DNA of 64,000 nucleotides. Source: Saccharothrix saharensis. Its GTDB lineage: Bacteria; Actinomycetota; Actinomycetes; Mycobacteriales; Pseudonocardiaceae. Made by a program: the position numbers and the translations under genes. Location: positions 7,823,386-7,887,385 of the forward strand of contig NZ_VFPP01000001.1 in the NCBI RefSeq assembly GCF_006716745.1, written 5' to 3'. The notes under the pieces were generated by a model. It searched no databases. It was not told the origin of the DNA and saw only the letters and a program-made list of their open reading frames with translations. Shown in pieces: positions 29,364 through 38,183 of the stretch (its first letter is position 1; every line of letters begins with the position of its first letter).

Positions 29364-29393
29364 GACCCGCCCGGACGACGCGCCGGGCGGGTC
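29364..29393 (+). terminator. Terminator of arc
   Basis: GACCCGCCCGG and CCGGGCGGGTC form a perfect 11-bp stem with an eight-base loop, followed by TTCC. It begins 32 bases after the arc stop. Confidence 0.8.
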
Positions 29394-29443
29394 TTCCGCG
29401 TTCCGGGATGTCCGGTGTTCCGGGGTCAGGCCGCGTTCCGGGG

Positions 29444-30088
29444 TCACGCGCGGGCGGTGACCAGGCCGGATTCGTAGGCGGCGATCACGAGCTGGGCCCG
29501 GTCGCGGGCCTGGAGCTTGTGCAGCAGGCGGCCGATGTGGGTCTTCACCGTGCCGGTGGACAGGTGCAGCTCGTGCATGATCTCGGCGTTGGAGAACCCC
29601 CGGGCGATCAGCACCAGCACCTCCCGCTCACGCTCGGTGACGCCTTCCAGTCGGATCGGGCGAGGTGGGGGTGTGCGGGTGAACTCCGCCACCAGGCGGC
29701 GGGTCACCGAGGGTGACAGCAGGGCGTCGCCGGCGGCCACCACGCGGATCGCGGCCAGCAGGTCGGCCGGGGGAGTGTCCTTGAGCAGGAACCCGCTCGC
29801 GCCGGCCCGCAGCGCCGAGTAGACGTACTCGTCCAGGTCGAACGTGGTGAGGATGAGCACCCGGGCGGCGCTGAACGCGCCGATCTCGCGGGTGGCCGCG
29901 ATCCCGTCCACGTTGGGCATCCGGACGTCCATCAGCACCACGTCCGGGGACGTCGAGCGCACCACGGACACCGCCTCGGCGCCGTCACCTGCCTCGCCGA
30001 CCACCCGCAGGTCGGGGGCGGAGTCCACGAGCACCCGGAAGCTGCCGCGCAGCAGCGCCTGGTCGTCCACGATCACCACGTCGGTCAC
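29444..30088 (-). CDS. NarL/LuxR-type response regulator (system 2)
   Basis: A 214-residue regulator: receiver with Asp54 (VVLMDVRMPNVDG), Thr in LILTTFD and Lys in FLLKDTP, then a LuxR HTH (VTEREREVLVLIARGFSNAE, then IMHELHLSTGTVKTHIGRLL). It is closely similar to regulator 1 at 22992, including VLMDxRMPxVDGIxATR. GTG overlaps the kinase TGA. The kinase gene diverges from an ABC exporter ATPase, which makes that exporter the most likely target. Confidence 0.92.
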   Translation of the reverse strand: MTDVVIVDDQALLRGSFRVLVDSAPDLRVVGEAGDGAEAVSVVRSTSPDVVLMDVRMPNVDGIAATREIGAFSAARVLILTTFDLDEYVYSALRAGASGFLLKDTPPADLLAAIRVVAAGDALLSPSVTRRLVAEFTRTPPPRPIRLEGVTEREREVLVLIARGFSNAEIMHELHLSTGTVKTHIGRLLHKLQARDRAQLVIAAYESGLVTARA

Positions 30089-31191
30089 GACAGCGGCACC
30101 TCGGCGCGCACCGCGAACCCGCCGCCGGCCGGCGGGCCGGCCCAGAACGTGCCGCCGTAGACCGCCACCCGCTCCCTCATCCCGATCAACCCGTGCCCTC
30201 CGCCGCCACCGGCCAACACCCGTTCCCCTGGTCCGTCGTCGACCACGTGGATCCGCACCGCATCGTCCCCGACGTCGATCGACACCTCGCAGCGGGCCGG
30301 GGCCGCGTGCTTGACCACGTTCGTCACCGACTCCTGCACGAGGCGGTACACGGTGAGCCCCAGCGCGTCGGGCAGCGACCCGGTCACCGAAAGTGACACC
30401 TCCACACCGGCGAGCGACGCCCGCGTCACCAATTCGGGCAGGTCGTCCATGCCGGGCATGGGCGCGAGCTCGGCCCGTGAGTCCTCCGAGCGCAGCACGC
30501 CCAGCAGCCGCCGCATCTCGACCAGGGTGCCCCGGGACGCCTGCTCGATGACCTCCAGCGCCTCCTTGGCCTGCTCGGGCCGCGCCGACGCGACGTGCGC
30601 GGCGACACCCGCCTTGACCGTGATCAGGCTGAGGCTGTGCGCGACCACGTCGTGCAGCTCGCGGGCGATCCGCAGGCGCTCCTCGGCGACGGCCTTGGCC
30701 GACGCCTCGGCGGCCTGGCGGTCCTGGTAGGAGCGGCGGATCCGGGTGGTGCGGCCCAACGCCCACGCGGCGCACACGACCACCGTGAGGAAGACCGACA
30801 GCCCGAAGGACTCCGGCCACGGCTCGCTGACCAGCACCGCCACCCACGCCGTGCCCAGGGCGGTGGCCAGCGAGCCCACGGCCACCCGCTGCGAGCAGGT
30901 CGTGGCCACCATGTACATCGCGAACGCCGTCGCGCTGTAGGGCTCCAGCGTGATGTGGGTGAGCGTGGCGACGTTCTGCGCCGCCAGCACGATGCCCAGG
31001 GTGAGGACGGGCCGCTTGCGGCGCAGCGCCAGCGGCGCGCCCACGAGGAGCGCCACCGGGTAGCCCAGCCACGGCGGCACGTCACTCATCCGGGCGAAGT
31101 CGAGGTACACCATGATCAGGATCACGGCGATGGCCGTGTCCAGCGCGTACAGGTAGGCGGTCGGCAGCATCCGGAGGACTCGCGACGTCAC
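30085..31191 (-). CDS. NarL-system sensor histidine kinase (HisKA_3), system 2
   Basis: A 368-residue kinase with about five N-terminal helices (residues 5-150), phosphoacceptor His in RIARELHDVVAHSLSLITVK, N-box LVQESVTNVVKHAAPA and G-box GGHGLIGMRERVAVYGG. The GTG at 31191 is chosen because TACCGT lies 7 bases upstream; GTG 31200 and ATG 31170 are alternatives. No large extracellular domain is visible, as in kinases of the DesK/LiaS-like intramembrane-sensing group. It diverges from the ABC ATPase gene with 111 bases between starts. Confidence 0.89.
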   Translation of the reverse strand: MTSRVLRMLPTAYLYALDTAIAVILIMVYLDFARMSDVPPWLGYPVALLVGAPLALRRKRPVLTLGIVLAAQNVATLTHITLEPYSATAFAMYMVATTCSQRVAVGSLATALGTAWVAVLVSEPWPESFGLSVFLTVVVCAAWALGRTTRIRRSYQDRQAAEASAKAVAEERLRIARELHDVVAHSLSLITVKAGVAAHVASARPEQAKEALEVIEQASRGTLVEMRRLLGVLRSEDSRAELAPMPGMDDLPELVTRASLAGVEVSLSVTGSLPDALGLTVYRLVQESVTNVVKHAAPARCEVSIDVGDDAVRIHVVDDGPGERVLAGGGGGHGLIGMRERVAVYGGTFWAGPPAGGGFAVRAEVPLS

Positions 31192-31198
31192 GACCGGC

Positions 31199-31204
31199 AC
31201 GGTA
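31199..31204 (-). promoter_or_regulatory. -10-like hexamer of kinase 2 gene
   Basis: On the reverse strand TACCGT lies 7 bases before the chosen GTG, fitting leaderless transcription and supporting that start. Confidence 0.4.
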
Positions 31205-31302
31205 ACCGGCGTGGCGGCGCGTGACGTCGGACCACGGTCCGACCCGGAATCGCAGACCCCGGTCCGATCCGCCCCGCGCCCCGCGCCGGCAGGCTCCTCC
31301 CC

Positions 31303-32211
31303 ATGATCGAAGTGAGGGAACTGACCAAGCGCTACCGCGCCACGAGGGCCGTGGACGGGCTCTCGTTCGAGGTGAAGCCGGGCTACGTGGCGGGCTTCCT
31401 GGGGCCCAACGGCGCGGGCAAGTCCACCACCATGCGGGCGATCCTCGGCCTGGACCGCCCGACGAGCGGCGAGGCGCTGGTCAACGGCCGCCGTTACGCC
31501 GGGATCCGCAGACCGATGCACGAGGTCGGCGCGCTGCTCGACGCGGGCGCGGTGCACGGCGGCCGGTCGGCTTACGACCACCTGCGCGTGCTGGCCCGCA
31601 GCAACGGCATCAAGGACAGCCGCGTCGTCACGACCCTGGAGCAGGTCGGCCTGGCCGGGGTGGCGAAGAGACGCGTGGGCTCGCTGTCGCTGGGCATGAA
31701 GCAGCGCCTGGGGGTGGCGGCGGCCCTGCTCGGCGACCCGGGCGTGCTGCTGTTCGACGAGCCGGTGAACGGGCTGGACCCGGAGGGCATCCGCTGGATC
31801 CGGCACCTGATGCGCGGCCTGGCCCGCGAGGGCCGCACCGTGCTCGTGTCCAGCCACCTGATGAGCGAGATGGCCCTGACCGCCGACCGGGTGATCGTGA
31901 TCGGCCGGGGCAGGCTGATCCTGGAGGCCTCGATGGAGGACCTGCAGGAGAAGTTCAAGCGGGACGTGCTCGTGCGCACCCCCACTCCGGACACCCTGCT
32001 CCCCCTCCTGTCCACCGCCGGCGCCACCACCCGCACCGAAGCGGGAGCCCTGCTGGTCCAAGGCCTGGCCGCCCCGGAAATCGCCACCCTGGCCTCCCGC
32101 AACCGCATCCCGATCCACGAACTGACCCCGCGCAGCGCATCCCTGGAAGACGCCTACCTGGAACTGACCGAGGACAGCGTCGAGTACCGCACCAAAGAAC
32201 CCACCGGATGA
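31303..32211 (+). CDS. ABC exporter ATP-binding protein
   Basis: A 302-residue ABC ATPase: Walker A GPNGAGKST, signature LSLGMKQRLGVAAALL, Walker B VLLFDEPVNGLDP and switch His in VSSHLMSEM. The form and the C-terminal extension match ATPases of ABC-2 exporters often linked to NarL-type systems (bacitracin/lantibiotic-resistance-like). The ATG directly follows CTCCCC with no clear ribosome-binding site. The presumed permease partner lies 841 bases downstream, past a C-rich gap, instead of being coupled as usual. Confidence 0.91.
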   Translation: MIEVRELTKRYRATRAVDGLSFEVKPGYVAGFLGPNGAGKSTTMRAILGLDRPTSGEALVNGRRYAGIRRPMHEVGALLDAGAVHGGRSAYDHLRVLARSNGIKDSRVVTTLEQVGLAGVAKRRVGSLSLGMKQRLGVAAALLGDPGVLLFDEPVNGLDPEGIRWIRHLMRGLAREGRTVLVSSHLMSEMALTADRVIVIGRGRLILEASMEDLQEKFKRDVLVRTPTPDTLLPLLSTAGATTRTEAGALLVQGLAAPEIATLASRNRIPIHELTPRSASLEDAYLELTEDSVEYRTKEPTG

Positions 32212-33052
32212 CCGCCCTCCCACCCCCTTGTCTCCTCACTCCGACCCCGCCCAATCCCCGCCCGGCCTCGACCTCGGCCCGGCCTCGACCCTCGACCCCC
32301 TCGCCGCCGGCCGCCGGACCCCCGACCCGACCCCGCCCAACGCCTGCTCCCATCGCCTGAAGCCGGCCTCGTCTGACGCCGACCGTCGCCCGACCGACAC
32401 CAACCCCCCGACCGACACCCGACACCCGCCCGGCCCTCGCCCGACGCCCAACCCTCACCCGACCCTGCCCCCTGGCCCGACACCCGCCCCTCAACCGACC
32501 ACCACCCAGCCGGACACCTCACGGGCCCTTCGCGTGGTCATCCGACACGTCACCAACCGACCCGAGGCTCCTACCCGGCGTCGGCCGGGATGATCACTCG
32601 ACGACCGACCCAGGGCGCGCGTACCCCAGCGGAACGCCTCGCCCTGCCGCACCCCAGCCACCACCACCGTGCCGGACCTGGCTCCGGACGCCGGACGTCT
32701 CGGCCATGACCTCGTGCAACGGGTCTCCGGGGCGTCCAACCGGGCCGGCCGACCGGGTATGCGCCTGCCGATGCGGACCCCTCGACGGCGGTCGCATCAC
32801 GGCCGCCCGCGCCGCCGGCGACCGGCGGGAACCCCGACCGACCTGAGGGCAGCCGCCCGAGCGGGCAGGCCGGATCGGCCACCGCTGACCCGAGCCCCGA
32901 GCGCGGAGGTGCGCTCACCACCGAGACCACCCACAGCCAGGCAGAAGCCCCGGTCCTCATGATCGCGGGCCATGAGCGGGCGGCGGGTGCCTGACGCCCT
33001 GCTCGACCGCACCGCGCGCAGCGCGGACCCATCACCCCGAGGAGACGTACCG
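32212..33052. other. 841-base spacer between ABC ATPase and permease; left half strongly C-rich
   Basis: No credible gene is present on either strand. The first 350 bases are strand-asymmetric: in 32401-32460 I count 38 C and 9 G, with short motifs such as CCCGACC, CCCGCCC and CGACACC recurring without a fixed period. The reverse strand therefore has many G-runs able to form quadruplexes. The right half is ordinary GC-rich sequence; the open frames on it (for example 32571-33035 reverse) have no recognisable domain. The permease ribosome-binding site is at the right edge. Confidence 0.6.
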
Positions 33053-33820
33053 ATGACCGAAGTCCTGAACTCGGAGTGGCTGAAGCTCCGCTCCGTCCGC
33101 TCGACCACCTACGTCCTGCTGGCCATCACGGCGTGCCTGCTCGGCGGCGCGCTCGTGTCCTACCTGATGACGGCCGACTGGGACACCTCGCCGCCGGAAC
33201 TGCAGCAGCAGTTCGGGTCGGCGGACCCGAGCGCGATGGTGGTGCCGTTCACCCAGTTCTGCCTCGGCGTGCTGGGCGCGATGGCGATCACCACCGAGTA
33301 CGGCAGCGGCATGATCAGGACGGCCCTGGTCTCCGTGCCGCAGCGCAAGGCCTACCTGCTGGCCAAGGCCGTCGTGGTGGCCGGGGCGTCCCTGCTGATC
33401 GGCCTGGCGACCACCCTCGTCGCCTACGAGACGGGCGAGCTGATCACCGGGGACCGCCCGGAACCGATCTCGGCCTACGCCGCGTTCGGCGACGCCGTGC
33501 CGACCCTCCTGGCGAACACCGCGTCGCTGGTCCTCATGGGTCTGCTGGGCCTGGGCCTGGGCTTCGTGCTCCGCTCCACCGCGGGCGCGTTGGTCACCCT
33601 CTGCGCCCTGCTCTTCGTGCTGCCTTCACTGACCTTGATCCTGCCCGAACCCTGGAACGGCCGCGTGTACTCGGTGATGCTGCCGTCCCTCGCCCCGCAG
33701 TTGTCCGGCGAGATGTCCGGCACGCCCCTGTCCCCGCTCCAGGCCGGCCTGGTGATGCTGGCCTACCTCGTGGTTGCCCTGGGCGCAGGCGCCCTGACCC
33801 TCCTGCGCCGCGACGCCTGA
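33053..33820 (+). CDS. ABC-2-type exporter permease
   Basis: A 255-residue membrane protein with six helices. It starts MTEVLNSEWLKLRSVRSTTYVLLAITACL in two segments, the standard opening of ABC-2 permeases (charged amphipathic helix, then helix 1). AITTEYGSGMIRTALVSVPQR is the conserved cytoplasmic loop and helix 6 ends before LTLLRRDA. GGAGA lies 8 bases before the ATG. It is the likely partner of the ATPase at 31303, together forming an exporter that may be controlled by two-component system 2. Confidence 0.9.
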   Translation: MTEVLNSEWLKLRSVRSTTYVLLAITACLLGGALVSYLMTADWDTSPPELQQQFGSADPSAMVVPFTQFCLGVLGAMAITTEYGSGMIRTALVSVPQRKAYLLAKAVVVAGASLLIGLATTLVAYETGELITGDRPEPISAYAAFGDAVPTLLANTASLVLMGLLGLGLGFVLRSTAGALVTLCALLFVLPSLTLILPEPWNGRVYSVMLPSLAPQLSGEMSGTPLSPLQAGLVMLAYLVVALGAGALTLLRRDA

Positions 33821-33825
33821 CCCTG

Positions 33826-33860
33826 CACCCCCGCCGGTAAGCGGGCGCCCGGCGGGGGTG
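33826..33860 (+). terminator. Terminator after ABC permease
   Basis: CACCCCCGCCGG and CCGGCGGGGGTG form a perfect 12-bp stem with an 11-base loop, starting 6 bases after the permease stop. Confidence 0.85.
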
Positions 33861-33865
33861 GCGGT

Positions 33866-33871
33866 TACGGT
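33866..33871 (+). promoter_or_regulatory. -10-like hexamer of aldo/keto reductase gene
   Basis: TACGGT lies 7 bases before GTG 33879 and directly after the permease terminator, so the reductase probably has its own leaderless transcript. Confidence 0.45.
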
Positions 33872-33878
33872 GGCGGGC

Positions 33879-34799
33879 GTGTCCGACTTCGCCCTTGGCC
33901 TGGCCGCGCTCGGTCGACCCGCCTACATCAACCTCGGCCGGGAGCACGCGTTGCCCGAGCACCGGGACGTGGACGCCATGCGCGCGCAGTGCCACGCCGT
34001 CCTGGACGCGGCCTACGCGGCAGGGGTGCGGAGGGTGGACGCCGCCCGGTCCTACGGTCGGGCGGAGGAGTTCCTGGCGCAGTGGCTGGCCGCCCGCGGC
34101 CACCAGGACGTGCAGGTGTCCAGCAAGTGGGGTTACGCCTACGTGGCCGACTGGCGGCGGGACGTGGACACCCACGAGGTGAAGGAGCACTCGGTCGAGC
34201 GGTTCACCCGGCAGTGGCGGGAGACCGAGGAACTGCTCGGGGCGCACGTCGGGCTCTACAACGTGCACTCGCTGACATCGGACAGTCCGCTGTTCGGCGA
34301 CCCGGACCTTCTCCTCGCCCTGGGCGGGCTGCGGGACTCGGGAGTGCGCCTCGGCTTCTCCACGTCCGGCCCGAACCAGGGCGAGACGGTGCGGCGGGCC
34401 TTGGAGCTCACCGTCGAGGGGCGGCGGCTGTTCGACAGCGTCCAGTCGACCTGGAACGTCCTGGAGACGTCGGTGGGGCCCGCGTTGGCGTTCGCCCGGG
34501 AGTCCGGGGCGGAGGTGTTCGTCAAGGAAGGCCTGGCCAACGGCAGGGTGGCCGTCGACCCGCCGCCGCGCGTGCGCGACCTGGCCGACCGGCACGGCGT
34601 CGGCCCGGACGCCGTCGCGCTGGCCGCGGTGCGCGCGCAACCGTGGGCCGACGTGGTCCTGTCCGGCGCGGCGAGCCCGGACCAGTTGCACGCCAACCTG
34701 CGCGCACGGGAGGTGGACCTGGACCCCGACGAGCTGGCGGACTGCGCCGAGCCCGCCGAGCGGTACTGGGCTACCCGGGCGTCGCTGGCTTGGGAGTGA
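33879..34799 (+). CDS. Aldo/keto reductase family protein
   Basis: A 306-residue TIM-barrel oxidoreductase. The catalytic residues are recognisable: Asp and Tyr in VDAARSYGRAEEFL, Lys in QVSSKWGYAY and His in LYNVHSLTSD. NADPH-binding elements follow (GFSTSGPNQGETV and the C-terminal DVVLSGAASPDQLHANLRA). Family members reduce carbonyls with NADPH in the cytosol; the substrate is unknown. GTG 33879 (VSDFALGLAALGRP) is preferred because an upstream GTG at 33858 lies inside the preceding terminator. Convergent with the small membrane protein gene, overlapping by 29 bases. Confidence 0.87.
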   Translation: MSDFALGLAALGRPAYINLGREHALPEHRDVDAMRAQCHAVLDAAYAAGVRRVDAARSYGRAEEFLAQWLAARGHQDVQVSSKWGYAYVADWRRDVDTHEVKEHSVERFTRQWRETEELLGAHVGLYNVHSLTSDSPLFGDPDLLLALGGLRDSGVRLGFSTSGPNQGETVRRALELTVEGRRLFDSVQSTWNVLETSVGPALAFARESGAEVFVKEGLANGRVAVDPPPRVRDLADRHGVGPDAVALAAVRAQPWADVVLSGAASPDQLHANLRAREVDLDPDELADCAEPAERYWATRASLAWE

Positions 34800-35061
34800 G
34801 CCGGACCGCGCCCGAGTCGAGGTCCACGGGGCCGTGCGGCGGCGCGCCGGACTCCTCGTCCTCGCCCAGCATCCGCGTCACCTCGCGCTGCCGCAGCTCG
34901 ATGTGCTTGCCGCCCTGGAACACGGTGGTGAACTCGTCGAACGCGGTCGCCGACACGACCGGGTGACCTTTGCGCCGGCGCACCCACCTCAGCACGCGCT
35001 CCCCGGCCGCGAGACCGACCAGCAGCACGGCCAGGCCGGGGATCGACATCGCGAACATCAT
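34771..35061 (-). CDS. Small membrane-anchored protein (DUF6191-like)
   Basis: A 96-residue protein with one N-terminal helix (FAMSIPGLAVLLVGLAAGE) followed by a basic segment (RVLRWVRRRKGHPV) and a conserved soluble part (SATAFDEFTTVFQGGKHIELRQREVTRM across two pieces, then DLDSGAVRLTPK). I recall this pattern from the actinobacterial family DUF6191, but the assignment is tentative. The ATG overlaps the NUDIX stop (ATGA), so both are co-translated. Function unknown. Confidence 0.72.
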   Translation of the reverse strand: MMFAMSIPGLAVLLVGLAAGERVLRWVRRRKGHPVVSATAFDEFTTVFQGGKHIELRQREVTRMLGEDEESGAPPHGPVDLDSGAVRLTPKPATPG

Positions 35062-35552
35062 GCCCACCGCAACCACTCCCGGATCAGGGCCCGGCCGTCC
35101 GGTACAGCCGGCCACCCGGGGTCTTCCGCCAACGCCCGCACCTCGTCCACGCCCAGCCAGCCGCCCCACGCCACCTCTTCCGGCTGGTGGGTGAACGGCC
35201 CGTCGCTGCGCACCTCGTAAACGTGCGCGACGTACCGGATGGTTCCGTCCACGAACGGCGTGCTGAACCGGAACTCCGGCACCGCCCGGACGCCCAGTTC
35301 CTCGGCGAGCTCCCGCACCGCGCACTCGTCGGGCGTCTCACCCGCCGCGACCACCCCGCCGCACGTCGGGTCGTACAGCCCGGGGTAGACGTCCTTGGTG
35401 TCGGTGCGCCGGTGCACGTACAGGCGCGTCCCGTCCGAGGACCGCACGACGATCGCCGCGCACAGGTGCCACAGCCCCTCCTCGCGCATCCGTGCGCGTG
35501 TCGCCGTGCCGATGGGCGTGCCGTCGGGGTCCACCACCACTACGTGTTCCAC
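35058..35552 (-). CDS. NUDIX hydrolase
   Basis: A 164-residue protein with a complete NUDIX box: GGVVAAGETPDECAVRELAE followed by ELGV (G-x5-E-x7-REUxEExGU). The N-terminus (VVVVDPDGTPIGTATRARMREEGLW) and HRRTDTKDVYPGLYD resemble the isopentenyl-diphosphate-isomerase-like group, whose bacterial members include nucleotide and coenzyme pyrophosphatases. The substrate cannot be told. GGAGG lies 8 bases before the GTG. The downstream small membrane protein overlaps its stop by 4 bases. Confidence 0.88.
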   Translation of the reverse strand: MEHVVVVDPDGTPIGTATRARMREEGLWHLCAAIVVRSSDGTRLYVHRRTDTKDVYPGLYDPTCGGVVAAGETPDECAVRELAEELGVRAVPEFRFSTPFVDGTIRYVAHVYEVRSDGPFTHQPEEVAWGGWLGVDEVRALAEDPGWPAVPDGRALIREWLRWA

Positions 35553-35656
35553 GTGAAGATCCTCCCCAGGTAGTACCGGCCCGTGCTACCTCGGGCCGAC
35601 GCCTGCCGATGCCGCCGATTCCTACCGTCGTGGCGTTCGCGTCACGAGGAGGAGTT

Positions 35657-38131
35657 GTGCCCACATCCCTGCGGCTCGCGGTCGCCGAGGTCCGCGACCG
35701 GCCCGGCCGCGCCGTGCTGCCCGGTGTCGCCCTGGTCGTCGGCATCGCGTGCCTGCTGGCCGCCCTGATGCTCAGCGACGCCATGGTCCGCGCCACCGAC
35801 GAGGGCGCGCCCACCGTGCCCGCCGGCGTCGACCTCGTCGTCCGCCCGCCCGTGTACGGCGGCGCGGACCTCGACCAGGCGACCGCCGACCGGGTGGCGC
35901 ACGTCGCCGGTGTGACGGCGGCGCAGCCGATCCGCGAGGTCCGCGCCGACCTCCTGCTCGACGGCGGCCGGGCGGGCGACCGCCGGGCCACCGCGGACAT
36001 CGAGCCGGACCGCGCGGACCTGCACCGCGTGCCGATCCTGGAGGGCCGCTCGCCCGGACCGGACGGCGAGATCGCGATCGACCGGGTCACCGCCTACGAG
36101 CACGGCCTCAAGCCCGGCGCCTCGATTCGAATGGCCGACGCGGCGGGCGAGCCGATCGACGTCGTCGTCCGCGGCATCACCAAGCGCGGCTCGGTCGGCG
36201 AGGAGCCGGTGATCGTGGTCGGCGAGGCCCTGGCCGCCAGGCTCGGCGGCACACCCCGCGTCGAGGCGATCTACGTCGTCGGCGGCGACCGGGCCGCCGT
36301 CGCGCAGGTGGTGGGCGAGGGGCAGCGGGTGGACACCCGGGCGGCGATCGCCGCGGAACCGTCCGACAGGAGCCTGGCGGCCGTGCTGCTGCCGTTCAGC
36401 ATCCTGGCGCTGGCCACCTCCGTGTTCGTCGCCTCCGCCACCTACCGGGCCGTCTACGCGCAACGCCGGCGGCACACCGCGCTGCTGCGCTGCCTCGGCG
36501 CGCACCGCGGCCCGCTGGTGTGGGCGAACCTCCTCGAAGCGCTGGTCACCGGCGTGGTCGCGGGCCTGGTCGGCGCGGTGCTCGGCGGGTCGGTGGCCTG
36601 GCTGCTGGCCAGGCTGTTCGACGCCACCGGGCTGTCCTCGATCCTCGGCGCGGTCGAGTTGAGCCCGGCGCTGCTGCCCACCGTCGGCCAGACCGTGATC
36701 GGTGTCGTCACGGCGGCCACCCTCAGCGCGTTCGCCGCGGTCCGGCCCGCGCTGGCCGCCGCGCGCGTCTCGCCGCTTGCGGCACTGCGGACGTCCGAAG
36801 GCCAGACGCCCGACCGGGCCGTGGTGCGCCGTCGGCGGATCTTCGGCATCGTGCTCGTGGCGGCGGCGGGCGTCATGGGCGCGCTGGCCGTGCTCGCCCA
36901 AGGCTCGCTGGCGGCGATCTTCCTGGTCCTGTTCTCCGGCATCACCGCCGTGTTCGGCCTGTTCGGCGTGCTCGGGCCGGTCGTCGTGCCCGCGCTGGGC
37001 CGGATCTTCGGCTCGGTCGCGAGCCGCTTCGGGGGCGCGCAGTGGAAGCTCGCGGCGGCCGAGGTGCGGCGGGTGCCGCAGCGGTCCGCGTCGGTGGCGA
37101 TGCCGCTGCTCCTGGCCGCCGCCATGGTCACGTTCTTCGCCGTCACGGTGGGTTCGGCACAGCGCATGGAGGACGAGTTCAGCAACGAGCCGCAGCCCGA
37201 CGCGGTGGTGGCGGACTCGGGCGGGCGCGCCCTGGACGGCGGTGTCGGCGCGGCGGCCAACCGGCCCGAAGCGGCGACCACGGTCGTGGTGCACGGCGTC
37301 GAGGCCGACCAGACCGACGCCGAGGGCCACACGTTCCCGACGCAGGTCGTCGGTGCCGACCCCGAGCCCATGCGCGAGTGGCTGACCAGGCAGAACGTCG
37401 ACGCCCGGGACTTCGGGCCGGGCACCGTCATGCTCGACGAGTGGTACGCCGAGCGGTTCGGCGCGCAGCTCGGCCGGCCGTTCACGGTCCCGGGGCTGCC
37501 CGGCGGCCCGCGCACGGCCACGTTCGTGGGCACGTTCACCGGCTCGATGCTGGACGACGCCGACGTGGTGCTGGCCGACCCGGACCTCGGGCCCGCGACG
37601 AAGGTGCTGGTGGCGTTCGCGCCGGGGGCGGACCCGGCCGCCTACCAGGCGGGCGTGCGGGCCGCGCTGGCCGACTCGCCCACCGTTCTGGTGAAGACCA
37701 AGGCGGAGACGAGCGCGCAGAACCAGCGCTACCTCGACCTGGGGATCGTGCTGCTGATGGTGCTGCTGGGGCTGTCCGTCGCGGTCGCCGTGACCGGCAT
37801 CGGGACCGCGTTGACGATCTCCGTCCAGGAGCGCCGCAAGGAGCTGGCGCTGCGGCGCGCGCTGGGCGTCACCAAGGGCGGCCTGCAAGGCGGCGTGGTG
37901 GCCGAAGCGGTGCTGTTGTCGCTGGTCGGCGTGCTGGGCGGGGGTGTGTTCGGCCTCGTCTACGCCGAGCTGACGCTGGCCGCGGTCGGCGTGCTCGTGT
38001 GGCCGACGGCGGCCGTGGCGCCGCTGCTGGTCGGCGGCGCGGGCGTGGTGGTCCTGGCGGTGCTCGCCGCGTTCGGCCCGGCCCGCGGCGCGTCCCGGAT
38101 CAGGCCCGCCGCCGGGCTCGCCGCCGGCTGA
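35657..38131 (+). CDS. FtsX-like ABC transporter permease (MacB/LolCE type), no adjacent ATPase
   Basis: An 824-residue membrane protein with the two-domain FtsX layout: helix 1 (about 18-40), a large extracytoplasmic MacB-like domain (about 45-240), three helices (about 245-385, with the cytoplasmic loop RHTALLRCLGAHRG), a central paired helix segment (about 398-445), a second extracytoplasmic domain, and three C-terminal helices with the loop RRKELALRRALGVTKG. GAGGAGG precedes the GTG. Such permeases normally pair with a LolD/MacB-type ATPase, and none is encoded within several kilobases. It may use a distant ATPase. Confidence 0.88.
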   Translation: MPTSLRLAVAEVRDRPGRAVLPGVALVVGIACLLAALMLSDAMVRATDEGAPTVPAGVDLVVRPPVYGGADLDQATADRVAHVAGVTAAQPIREVRADLLLDGGRAGDRRATADIEPDRADLHRVPILEGRSPGPDGEIAIDRVTAYEHGLKPGASIRMADAAGEPIDVVVRGITKRGSVGEEPVIVVGEALAARLGGTPRVEAIYVVGGDRAAVAQVVGEGQRVDTRAAIAAEPSDRSLAAVLLPFSILALATSVFVASATYRAVYAQRRRHTALLRCLGAHRGPLVWANLLEALVTGVVAGLVGAVLGGSVAWLLARLFDATGLSSILGAVELSPALLPTVGQTVIGVVTAATLSAFAAVRPALAAARVSPLAALRTSEGQTPDRAVVRRRRIFGIVLVAAAGVMGALAVLAQGSLAAIFLVLFSGITAVFGLFGVLGPVVVPALGRIFGSVASRFGGAQWKLAAAEVRRVPQRSASVAMPLLLAAAMVTFFAVTVGSAQRMEDEFSNEPQPDAVVADSGGRALDGGVGAAANRPEAATTVVVHGVEADQTDAEGHTFPTQVVGADPEPMREWLTRQNVDARDFGPGTVMLDEWYAERFGAQLGRPFTVPGLPGGPRTATFVGTFTGSMLDDADVVLADPDLGPATKVLVAFAPGADPAAYQAGVRAALADSPTVLVKTKAETSAQNQRYLDLGIVLLMVLLGLSVAVAVTGIGTALTISVQERRKELALRRALGVTKGGLQGGVVAEAVLLSLVGVLGGGVFGLVYAELTLAAVGVLVWPTAAVAPLLVGGAGVVVLAVLAAFGPARGASRIRPAAGLAAG

Positions 38132-38171
38132 AACGTGACCCCGGTCCGGGCGGTGTGCCGGTGGAAGGTCG

Positions 38172-38177
38172 TACTCT
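38172..38177 (+). promoter_or_regulatory. -10-like hexamer of dop, likely leaderless
   Basis: TACTCT lies 6 bases before the dop ATG, with no ribosome-binding site in between. It would drive dop and perhaps the whole dop-pup-prcB-prcA unit. Confidence 0.5.
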
Positions 38178-38183
38178 GCGTAC

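Noticed and set aside
32571-33035. A 154-codon reverse frame in the spacer between the ABC genes
   Set aside because: Composition and lack of motifs suggest chance; it also ends in the permease ribosome-binding region.
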